In this document: in pieces, positions 32,355 to 41,988 of the stretch
How the letters are laid out: each line of letters begins with the position of its first letter
Position numbering within the stretch: position 1 is the stretch's first letter
Origin: Botryosphaeria dothidea
Lineage: Eukaryota > Ascomycota > Dothideomycetes > Botryosphaeriales > Botryosphaeriaceae
Direction of reading: 5' to 3'
NCBI GenBank assembly: GCA_011503125.2
Contig: WWBZ02000022.1
Coordinates: 682,001-746,000, forward strand
DNA: 64,000 bases
Position numbers and translations under genes: made by a program
Notes under the pieces: generated by a model
Seen by the model: only the letters and a program-made list of their open reading frames with translations
What the model was told of the DNA's origin: nothing
The model's database searches: none

Positions 32355-33966
32355 TTACGCCCTCTCCACTGGCTTCAACCTCACCATCAACGGCTTCTTC
32401 TCCCACAGCGCATACACTCTCTGGTCCGTCCAATCTTCGCTTTCTTCACACAGCTCCAGGTCAAAATGCCACAGCACGTAAGACAGAATAAGGCGCATCT
32501 CGTGCCAAGCCAGGTTCTTGCCGATGCAGTTGCGGGGACCGTACGAGAATGGCTGCAGGATGGTCTTGTCGTCGTTGGCGAAGCGCGGGTCGTCGTTGTC
32601 CGGCAGCCAGCGTTCCGGGATGTACTCCTCCGGCAGGGTGAAGTGGCGGGAAGAGTGGTAGGCAGCCCAATTGGTGACGAAGACGGTGACCTAGAAAATA
32701 CGTTGTCAATCTCACTTTCTTCGGATGCCCACTCTGATCAGCAGGAGGAAAGACTTACATTTCCGGGAACGTGCTCGCCCTCGATGATCGTGCCACCGCT
32801 CGGCGTCAGCCTGGGCAGTCCACCCGGCACCGGCGGGTAGATCCTCAGCGCCTCCTCGAGACAGGCATTCAGGTAGGGCAGCTGGGGCAGGTTCTGCAGC
32901 GTCATCTCGTCGGGTGCGGTGAAAGCGCCCCTGATTTCGGCGACTAGGCGTGCCATCTTGTCCGCATTCCGGAGCAGGTGGTAGGTGACGCCCGAGAGTA
33001 GGGTGGCGGTCGTCTCGGTGCCGGCGATCATGAAGGTGGTGGCGTTGGCGTGCATCTCGGGCACGGTGAGGCGCGCGCCGGCGCCCTCCTCCTTCTCCTT
33101 GAGCACGTACGACCAGATGTCCGGGCGATCGGTCTGGATGGCGAGGCGGCGGTCGACACGGTCGAGTGCGTACTGCATGTGCTCACGCTGCTTCTTCTTG
33201 AGCACCGGCAGCACGTACGGCAGCGCCGCGTTGATCTTGGGGAAGTAGAAGCGCAGCGTCGTCGACAACCCGAAGAACTTGACGGCCGCGAAGATGCCGC
33301 CCACCCATGCGTTGTACGCGGAGCCTTCGAGAAGCTTGAGCGATTCGCCGAAGGTGAGGTCTGCCATGATGTCGAAGGTCGTGAAGTTGTACATGTCGAC
33401 CATGTTGACCTTGGCGTCCGGTGCGGACGTGCCGGCCTCGCGTAGGCGGACGGTCAGCAGCTCGATGTATCCGCGGAACAGATCTTCTTGGTCTTTGAGC
33501 GCGCGGTCAGAGAAGGCGTGGGAGAAGATGCGGCGCTGGCGTCCGTGGTCGCCGTCATCAGCCAAGAAAAGGCCCTTCGTGCCAGTCGAGGGCGGGCCAT
33601 AGTGGTCGGGATCCTTGACAACAGGGGCGCCGTGGCCGTGGATGTCTTTCCAGGCTTTGGCGGTCGTGTAGCTGAGCTCGTTGGGGCTGATGCGCACGAC
33701 ATCGCCGTAGGTATCGTGCAGCCATTGGAGATGGTAGGGTTCGATGCCTCGTACGCGTCCTAGAACGCGTGGTAATGATGTTGCCGCGGAGAACCAGGGG
33801 CCGGGGAAGCGGCGGAGTGGATGAAAGTAAACATTGTAAATTCCAGTGATGATAAGATAGGCGATCCAAGAGGGAATCAGTTTTTACTAATTCAATCAAA
33901 GTCAAAGGGGGGTTGAATGCTCACTGTCGTAGCGGTGCCGATATATATAAGATTGAGAAGACCCAT
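32355..33966 (-). CDS. cytochrome P450 (CYP65-like), first splice site abnormal
   Basis: Haem monooxygenase anchored in the ER, probably for secondary metabolism or detoxification. Proposed exons, minus strand: 33966-33925, 33877-32759, 32690-32355, giving 498 residues. The N-terminus has a hydrophobic anchor (IPSWIAYLIITGIYNVYF), then the HPLRRFPGPW hinge. Further landmarks are the I-helix AGTETT, ExxR in EEALRIYPP, and the haem motif FSYGPRNCIGK with Cys near 442. The second intron is standard (GTAAGT/TTCTAG). The first is not: the donor GTGAGC is good, but the only AG before the conserved reading (33887) is followed directly by an in-frame TAA. The phase-0 join needed at 33877 follows TG instead of AG. 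The gene may therefore carry a splice lesion, use a rare TG acceptor, or start elsewhere. The rest is intact. The hinge sequence resembles trichothecene-type CYP65 enzymes. Confidence 0.8.
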
Positions 33967-36135
33967 GGTGGACAGAAGGAAAAAATTGGGTGAAGGAGCA
34001 ACTCAAGAAAAGTGAAACTCTAAAATCGAAAAGATATGACAGAAGGGCAAAGCGCAGTAGTTATATACCGGACTTTTCACAGTGATAGCTCCGGTGTAGT
34101 AGATCCCTGAGTAAGGCCGAAGTTTAGTGCACCTCGGATCCTTTCTGTTCCTGGGAAAACGTTCTGACGATTGCGGAGAAAAAGCCAAGATGTGGATTCG
34201 GCTCTTCGTACGAGAGCTCGAATAGGGATGATTGCGTTATAAGGTTTTGCAAATGGGCAGAGCTGGGACTCTCCTGAGAGCGTCATGGCGCTAGGGCTTA
34301 ATATTGCTACACGTGAGGATCTACGACGCTCAGATTCAACGTCACCATCTAGGCTAGTTGGGACTACGGTCTTCTAGAGATTCAATCGTTCCCAGGTGGT
34401 CTGCGTCGTCGGCTTAGGCTCACAATCGTTCTTCATAGTGCTCTTTTAGCCTGACGCGCCATTGGGGCGCGGCGGTTAGGCCGGCCTTTTCCAGATCTCA
34501 TGAAGACTGTCGTGACGAACACTTTGGGCCGCACGGACCAATTTGGCAATGAGAGACCGGAGATAGTGACAGGGCTGTTCCTTCTTGGTGGTCGATCAGT
34601 TTAAATTTGGATACGGAACTGGTAGCAAGATCGTCGGATGTCTCTTGATACTCTGCCGTTTTTCCCTCGGCACCCGGAGCTGTTGAGTAACGGCAAAAGG
34701 GGAAAGGAGAAGAGTGCAACGCTCGAGTGGACTTGAAGACGTCGCGTTTCTCCAGTCGACGCAGGGTCGAAAAGACAAAACAATGGGCGAGAAAGGGCGT
34801 GGCGGCGAGGTAGTGGCTGCTGATAAGGGAAAATGTCAAAGCTGAGGAAGAAACGGTCGACTAAGCTCGGCAAACACCAGAAAAGCACCAGGGTCCCAGG
34901 CTGCGGGCTAAAAGCAATCACTACGAACCATTGGCACGGACCGAGCCGGGCCTAAGGTGTTGCGAGCATTGAAACTTCAAGCATAGCCCCTCGACAACGT
35001 TTAGAGCAGTTCTCGTTGTGTAACCGTCGAGCGGATTGCACACAGCGGGGCGCGGCGGCGTGCAGTAGCGCCAACGGCAGCAATATCAATGCCTGCCACA
35101 GCTGCAGTCGACAGTAGCCTTCTCACCGGGCAACGAGGGGGGGAGCCCGGCTCAGTGAAGATCCCTGGGTGAGGGGCTCGCAGCACACGACTGAGACTGG
35201 CGGAGAGCGAGGGCGGGCGGCGCTTGAGCATGCAGAGTGCGCCGGAAGCGTGTCGAGGGCAGTTGGGCCGACGTATGCGTGCGTGCCAACGCATCGGCGA
35301 CGACGCAAGGCGCGAATGCGACGAAGGAAGCCTCCTCTTCATGACACAGCAAGCCCCCGTTGCTGCCCAAACAGCGCGCCCGGAGCCGGCTCGCGTGCGC
35401 TCCGCATTGCGCATGCAGCGGCTGCCGGGTTGAAGAAAAAAAATCACAACAGAGGCTGGCCGGTGAAGGCTCACTCTAGTTGTGCCACGGTAAGTGAGAC
35501 GTGAGCGGCGAGGGCGGCTCAGTGGTCAGCGCCCACAGGCTGGCGATGTGGTACCGAGTGTGATGTCTTTTGCGGAGTCACACTGGACTCGGGCAGGGCA
35601 TTGGCGGGCCTTTATCGCGGCTGGTCGAAGGCGTGCGAGCCTAGCCCAACACGCCCGCAACGCCTGCCCCTCCGCGATATTGTGCAGCCACCCAGCCGCG
35701 CCTGGTTGGCCGGCGTCCTGTCCGCACCCTGCGCCTCAGCTCTTGCCCTCGCAACCCAGCGCCCGACACACCTCTACACCGCGCAATAATAAGCAGCCCA
35801 CTGCCGCCGCCCGCGTTCGTTATTCTCCTGCTGAGACATTGTTTCCACCCACCTCCTCTGCCTCGCCGCCCGCCCAGCCATGCCCGCCCACACTGCCTCG
35901 ACCGCATGAACCCCGTGGCTGCCCGCACATCAACGTTGCACACGCTGCCGTCGCAGCATGAATTCCCCGCCGCTGTAGACTCCGTGCCCCTTTCGCATGC
36001 GCTTGCAGCCGTGACGGAGTGCCTGTCGATCTTCAGCTGGAGCCTCCCTTCGCATCCTCTGCCTGGGGAGCCTCCAGCTCAAGCGACGCGACTCCGCTGA
36101 GGCAATCCGGCCCTCCACACCCCACACACCCCATC
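33967..36135. other. divergent intergenic region between P450 and kinase gene
   Basis: About 2.2 kb containing two divergent promoters. The kinase side (from about 35000) is GC-rich, with many short chance frames. An open stretch continues upstream of the kinase ATG without an ATG of its own. No other gene is recognised. Confidence 0.5.
34061..34067 (-). promoter_or_regulatory. TATA-like box upstream of the P450 gene
   Basis: TATATAA on the minus strand about 95 bases upstream of the proposed ATG at 33966. It supports this ATG as the genuine first exon. Confidence 0.4.
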
Positions 36136-39100
36136 ATGAACCCCCAGCCCGCGCACCGCAGGTCCAACATGTGGGAGCGGCTGTCTCTTCACAAGCTGGG
36201 CGGCTGGCTGAAGAAGGACGAGGCTGGAGCCCCGCTGCCCGACTCGGAGCGGGACGCCGGCCAGCAGGAATCTGAAGACGAGAAGCGGCAGGACAAGCCT
36301 GGTCTTTTGAACAGACGCTCGTCCCGCAAGGTGGTGCCCGGCCTGCCTCGTCCGCTAACCTTCAAACGACAAGAGTCGGAGCGACGGGACAGGCTGGTTC
36401 CCTACGAGCCCGGTCACGATGAGCGCAGGGCACACTCGTCTGAGCCGAGAGCACATTCCGTCGATCGCCAGAGCGTGGGCACATCGAAGCGCACCCTTTC
36501 CCCTCCGCCCAAGTTTCACCTTCGCTCGTCCGCGCCCGACTCCCTCAGTCCCTATGCTTCCGAGGCGCATGAGTCATTCCTCCGACAGGAAACTACCCCG
36601 CCGAAGAACAACGATCGCCCTGACGATGACAACACCGCCTCCATGGCCTCTCGTGAACCGCTGGACTTCCCTCCCCCGATCTCGACGACGGGCCCGCATT
36701 CGGACAATGATGGCTCGTCGGATGGCGTGGACGAGCTCCTCATACAACAAGAGCTGGATGCGAAGTGGATTTTGAACCTCAGCATGCACTTTAGGGACAT
36801 GTCTGATCGGGAGAAGTTCTTTGTAACCTTTGCTGAGCAGCCAAACAGGTGGAGGAGGGTGACCGTTTCGATCGATTACCGTGATGCTGAGCCGGAATCC
36901 CTGGAAGCTGACCTGAAGAGTTTACACTACCAACGGGACAAGAGCGCTCGAATCTACGAGTCCATCCGGGAATCTTTGCCGGACATACAGTTCTACGAGA
37001 CTGTCACCAATCTGAAACTGGAGACCCGTGAAGGCCGCTTGCATGTTCACGTCACTGAAGACGTCAACGAAATCATCCCATACCCTCCTACTGCTGCCAT
37101 TGCCCATCTGGACTGCCCTGTGTTCCGCGAAAGTGATGTCCACTTTGAATCCCATCTGTCTGGCTTTGTTTACAAGATCTCTGTTAAAGGGAAAATCTAC
37201 ATCAAGAAGGAAATTCCTGGTCCTGAGTCCGTGGAAGAGTTCCTCTACGAGACAAATTGTCTCAGCCGCGTTCGAGGCGCCCATAGTGTCATTCAATTTG
37301 CTGGTGTCATCACCGACGACCAAGGACAGCGCGTCACTGGTCTCCTCATCGATTTTGCCGAAAAGGGTGCGCTTGTGGATCTGTTGTACGACTGGAAGAA
37401 TACTAGCGAGATGCCCTGGCCAAGACGGGAGCGGTGGGCCAAACAAATCGTTCAAGGTCTCTCTGAGATACATGAGAGCGGATTTGTCCAAGGAGACTTC
37501 ACTCTATCCAACATCGTCATTGACACAGACGATGATGCAAAGATTATCGACGTCAACAGGAGAGGCTGCCCTGTGGGATGGGAACCTCCAGAGCTCGCCA
37601 AGCTTATCGAAGCTGGTCAGAAGATCAGCATCTATATCGGGGTCAAGTCCGATCTGTTCCAGTTAGGCATGGTCCTGTGGGCCATTGGCGAACAAAAAGA
37701 CGAACCTGAGCGTGAGGAGCGCCCCCTCTATTGGAGCCTGGCCAGCGATGGGGTCCCAAACTACTACAAGGCCATAGTCGAGGCATGCTTGAGTGAAGAG
37801 CCACGCGACCGACCTTCTGCAAAGAACCTGCTCGCCAGGTTTCCTGAAATCGACCCTGAAGCTTCGAGGCCTGCAACGACTTCTAGGCATAGTCTATGCA
37901 CGCATCGTTCGGACAAGGAGTACATTGACCCTCGCACGGCTGTTGGTCTTGCCGACATTGATCAGCACAAGCGCGCACGCACCTCACCTGATCGCGGCAT
38001 CCAGCCTTCGAGCGTCCATCCTTCTAGCGCAAATCTCACTGACGTTGTTCCTCCCACCGAATACGATGCTCAAAGCTCCGGCTCATACGTTATGGCACAA
38101 CGTGGTCGGTCGACTTCGGATGCCAGACAGACGCCAGAATATTCCCCCTATGTCAGAGCATCTTCGAATGTATCACTTGACGACAGCGAACTGGAAAATG
38201 ACATCACATCACTCCCTGGACCACATGAACCCCGTTGGGAACCAATCTATATCGATGGCGATACACGTCTCGTGAACCGCAACGGTCCGCTTGGGATTGA
38301 TGGGCGAGATTTGACTAATCACGAACAGGCTACAGTCTGCATCTCAACACCAAGGACCGAACAGACGGATCCATTGCAGCTAGATCAGACAGAGCCTAGA
38401 CAAACAATAGCGCATCCTGCAGATCTCGCCGGCATGGAAGAATACGATCGCAATTTGCCACCACCTCCCGTCCCGTTCTTGTCTAGAGATAACTTTGGGA
38501 ACCGCGCGTCGTTCCACGACCGCATTCAGTCCCGCAATTCGTACGATGCCGACATCTTAGCAGACCTGATGCAAGGAGTCTACGAAAATAGAGACGATGG
38601 CATGGCACAATCGCGGGATCATTTCAGCCCTCCAGTTCATCAAGACTCTGGGTTTGGAGATTACGACATTGAAGCAGACTTGCGCGATCTTTCCTCTGAG
38701 CCAACACATCATCTACGAAGAATGGAAGAGTTCGAGCGTGGCTTGGATTCTCATAGCGATGTCAGACCCGCACAAATGGGAATCACCGAGCCTCCAGCAA
38801 TGGACATGGGAGACGGAGTACCTTTAAATCGTCGTTCATCTTCCACCACGGTCAAGGAAAACCAAATCCCGACAGCCACGACTCCTGAGACAGACAAGAC
38901 TATTGCATCAAATGGTACAGGGTCGAATTTTCCAATGCTACCACATCAATCGCCGGATATCGCTCTTGCTGGTTTGGCAGAATCTCGAGAAGAAAAATTG
39001 GCGCAAAAGCCCGGACACAATCCCGACTGTCACTCCTCAGGTCCTACAGGTTCGAACAATCAATATGACAATACACTCATGGACCAGCATTTCAGCCGTG

Positions 39101-39144
39101 GCGATCACCACCCACTTTCGACCTCAACACCTGGACCTAATTAG
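36136..39144 (+). CDS. large divergent protein kinase-like protein
   Basis: Intronless gene of 1002 residues, starting at the ATG of MNPQPAHRRSNMWERL. The N-terminal 220 residues are disordered, Arg/Ser/Pro-rich. A folded region follows (DELLIQQELDAKWILNLSMHFRD...) with no family I can name, then a kinase-like domain from about 335 to 590. The putative ATP-binding Lys is 357 (IYIKKEI). The catalytic loop reads QGDFTLSN in place of HRDxxxxN (Asp454, Asn459 kept), and the DFG position reads DVN (Asp472). GWEPPEL resembles the APE region, and a C-lobe with MVLWAIGEQKDEPE and CLSEEPRDRPSAKNLL is clear. Catalytic Lys, Asp and Asn are present, so it may be active despite altered motifs. The glycine-rich loop is not obvious. 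A long disordered C-terminus of about 400 residues ends at TAG. Confidence 0.8.
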   Translation: MNPQPAHRRSNMWERLSLHKLGGWLKKDEAGAPLPDSERDAGQQESEDEKRQDKPGLLNRRSSRKVVPGLPRPLTFKRQESERRDRLVPYEPGHDERRAHSSEPRAHSVDRQSVGTSKRTLSPPPKFHLRSSAPDSLSPYASEAHESFLRQETTPPKNNDRPDDDNTASMASREPLDFPPPISTTGPHSDNDGSSDGVDELLIQQELDAKWILNLSMHFRDMSDREKFFVTFAEQPNRWRRVTVSIDYRDAEPESLEADLKSLHYQRDKSARIYESIRESLPDIQFYETVTNLKLETREGRLHVHVTEDVNEIIPYPPTAAIAHLDCPVFRESDVHFESHLSGFVYKISVKGKIYIKKEIPGPESVEEFLYETNCLSRVRGAHSVIQFAGVITDDQGQRVTGLLIDFAEKGALVDLLYDWKNTSEMPWPRRERWAKQIVQGLSEIHESGFVQGDFTLSNIVIDTDDDAKIIDVNRRGCPVGWEPPELAKLIEAGQKISIYIGVKSDLFQLGMVLWAIGEQKDEPEREERPLYWSLASDGVPNYYKAIVEACLSEEPRDRPSAKNLLARFPEIDPEASRPATTSRHSLCTHRSDKEYIDPRTAVGLADIDQHKRARTSPDRGIQPSSVHPSSANLTDVVPPTEYDAQSSGSYVMAQRGRSTSDARQTPEYSPYVRASSNVSLDDSELENDITSLPGPHEPRWEPIYIDGDTRLVNRNGPLGIDGRDLTNHEQATVCISTPRTEQTDPLQLDQTEPRQTIAHPADLAGMEEYDRNLPPPPVPFLSRDNFGNRASFHDRIQSRNSYDADILADLMQGVYENRDDGMAQSRDHFSPPVHQDSGFGDYDIEADLRDLSSEPTHHLRRMEEFERGLDSHSDVRPAQMGITEPPAMDMGDGVPLNRRSSSTTVKENQIPTATTPETDKTIASNGTGSNFPMLPHQSPDIALAGLAESREEKLAQKPGHNPDCHSSGPTGSNNQYDNTLMDQHFSRGDHHPLSTSTPGPN

Positions 39145-40795
39145 CCAGTATGGTTCCCATGGATGAGCCATACAGAAGATCACGATAGACGAGTCTAAGC
39201 TCGTGATGATCAAATGTGCTTCGGTCCCGAGTCGAATAACCCACCATCACTATCGGGTCCTTTCAGCCTGCCTTGCCCACATATCAGGAATCGTGCTCGA
39301 TTGAGCAAAATTATTCATTTTCATCCGGGCAACTTCCATTTTTTTTTATTTTTTTACTTTCAGCACTGAGTTTCGCACCATCGAAAATACCCCAAACATG
39401 TTCAATTCTGATTCTTGCCTCTTCCTCATTCCTCTCTTCAACATGACCTGTTACAGAATTTCAATTTCTAGTCTCAAAGGAACTCACGTTTCACTGAAAG
39501 CGCATCGTAAAAGGCTTTTAAAAAATTTAAGACAATTCAGCCTCCGAAAGGCACCATGACGGCGCAGGTTCTTTACTCTGTGCATTATTCTTCTCTCTGT
39601 TTCCTTCAAAGTGCTTGTTGGGGGTTAACTTAACGGATCTGGGTGGATGGGAGTTTTCATGGCAATTTGGGGATCATGTGGAATGGCTGACATGATGTAG
39701 ATAGGTAATGTACTGTGGTTATAACGTCGGCCTCGGTCTGTGAGTTTGTGTCCGAAGGCGTCCCGTCGTCCGTTACTCCCTCAGCTGAGGCGTTTGATGA
39801 CTTCTTGGCTGTTTCTCCATCGATCGTCCGTATGGTCTGCCTCGTTCTCGTATGGAATTGGACTGTGCAGCCGGAGAAATAGGCCGGTTTGCCGGTCCGC
39901 GGAGTGGACTACCGCTAGCCGTGCCGTAGAGATTGTAGCGTGTAGTCGCAGCACATATGGTTGCACGGTTTCATCGGTGAGGTGATTGAGGGGAAGGAGT
40001 GCAGCAGAGAGAGAAAAGGGTTGCAGTGGGAACAAGACGTGCAGACGCGAAGCGAGCTGTCAACAGGCCGACTCGGCCGGGTCGCGGGTATAAAACCCAC
40101 CTTTCACACTTTTCTTTCCCCGTTTACTTGAAGTTGGTAGGAGAACCCGCCCAGCCGGCCCAGAATAGCTGGTGTAACTGCAGGACGTCGATGGTCGATC
40201 TCCTTATACACGGCATTGCCCGCGCCGACGGCCAATCACGAAAGATTCAATCGTCGTCTAAGACGAGAGCGACGGAGTATTTAATCTATCCAGGCCCACC
40301 ACGACCCATTTCCTTGAAACGCGCGCCAACATTGCGCCAAGACGGCGGAAGAGCCTCAGGCTGGCTTCCCAAACGACGTTTTAGCCTCACATGGCAACTC
40401 CCGCTCCGCTTGCGCCTGTTCCACCACACCACCATGTCTTGGCGTTTGGTAAGATGCGCCGCCGCCCGCCTCTTTTCCCCCTCCGCCAAGAAAACGAGAA
40501 CCCGCTGTCTCGCGTTTCCACAATGATCTGCAGTTCGGCAATCACTCGCAGAGTGTTTCCACCCGTACGTTTCCCCTTCGTCGGGTCCCACGCCTTGCCC
40601 GTCGAAGAGTAGGTCGTATTCGAGATGCCTGGGGTAGAATCTCGTTGTATATAAGAATCACATCGCCGGCAGCCTTGGCCTGAGAATAGCCAGGTCCAGG
40701 ACTAGATTCCTTCATTCTCTACACATTCACTTTCCAATTGAGCTAGTCTCAAGTGTCATTCTTTCTCTCTCTCTACATTCATTCTCTGTATAAAA
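39145..40795. other. intergenic region between kinase and protease genes
   Basis: The kinase 3' UTR (T-rich run near 39340) and the protease promoter. A 175-codon plus-strand frame near 40.0-40.5 kb has a chance-like translation. No gene accepted. Confidence 0.5.
40648..40655 (+). promoter_or_regulatory. TATA box of the secreted protease gene
   Basis: TATATAAG 148 bases upstream of the ATG at 40796, followed by a CT-repeat leader at about 40761-40774. Confidence 0.55.
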
Positions 40796-41799
40796 ATGAA
40801 GGCTACCACCGCCATCCCCCTCCTCGCCGCTCTGGCCGCGCAGGCGCACCCCATCCAAGACGGCAGCAAGGAAGCCGCCGTCCAGTTCGGCACCTGCAAG
40901 TTCGACCGCACCACCGCCTTCAACACGCTGTCGGCCTCGAACTCGCCCGTCTCGCGCCGCGCCGCCGGCAACAGCACCAGCACCTGGGACCCGCCCAGCT
41001 CGCTGTCCGCGGCCCTCGATGAGGTCTGGGAGCACGAGATGTCGACCTACGGAGGCGACCCCCTGACCTTCAAGAACTACGGTGAGATGCAGTCGATTTC
41101 CTGTTCAAAACGGGGAGATTCGTTGAGCTGACACGAGTTCGGCAAACAGGCTACGACCACCTCATCGACACCAAGGCCAACATCCAGTACTGCGTCCGCT
41201 GGGACAGCAAGCAGACGGTGACGGCGGCGCAGCGCACGTCGATCGAGAAGGCGCTGGGCACCATGTACAACAAGTGGGTGTCGTCGGCGCTGGCCGGCTT
41301 CGACGGCTTCCCGTACGACAGCGTCAACGTCAAGGTCGTCGGCTGGGCGACCAACGACACGTCGCTGCTGCAGGGCTCGACCGACGGCATCACCGTGCAC
41401 AGCACCACCGCCGACGACGCCGGCATCCCCGAGTGCGACCCGGCCTGCGGCCGCGCCATCCACTACGCCGACGGCGACTACAGCGGCTGCAAGGGCGGCG
41501 ACGCCGACCGCTACGACGTCTCGCTGTGGCTGACGGACGGCCTCGAGGGCGGCTTCGGCGGCGACTGGGGCCAGCAGGTCGGCACCGACTACATGCTCGA
41601 AAACCTGGACAGCGACAGCATCCACATCCTGCTGCACGAGATGGGCCACACGCTCGCCCTCGACGACTTCTACGACTGGACCCCCACCGGCGTCGACAAG
41701 TTCATCATGCTTGCCGGCTCCGCCATGGAGGTGACCGAGTTCGATGCCTGGATGGCGAGGGACTGGTGGAGGCACATCAATAGCAGGTTCAACTTGTAA
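40796..41799 (+). CDS. secreted zinc metalloprotease-like protein (HExxHxxxxxD)
   Basis: Two exons, 40796-41081 and 41150-41799 (68-base intron), give 311 residues. Residues 1-17 form a signal peptide (ending AQA before HPIQDG), followed by a short propeptide with an SRR basic site. The zinc site is LLHEMGHTLALDD: His258, Glu259, His262 and Asp268 as third ligand. This spacing is that of metzincins with Asp in place of the third His, as in bacterial snapalysin. About 20 residues later KFIMLAGSAM provides a plausible Met-turn. Four Cys in the middle (ECDPACG, GCKGG, plus an early CVRW) could form disulfides. The protein is probably an extracellular endopeptidase. The fungal family is widespread but little characterised. 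Codons are strongly C/G-ending, suggesting good expression. Confidence 0.85.
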
Positions 41800-41988
41800 A
41801 AAGGTTGTCTCTGGATACGCACTCGCGCTCCCTGTAAATACTTAGCCGGGCTTTTCCTGTCAATACATTGTCAATATAAAAGCGGATTGATTGAGAGGCA
41901 TTCAATGAGGTGATTGGGGCACTTTCTATTTTTCAGTGGAGAGTGTCTTGAAGAGGTGAATGCATGACTAAGAAACCAAGTTCTAAGC

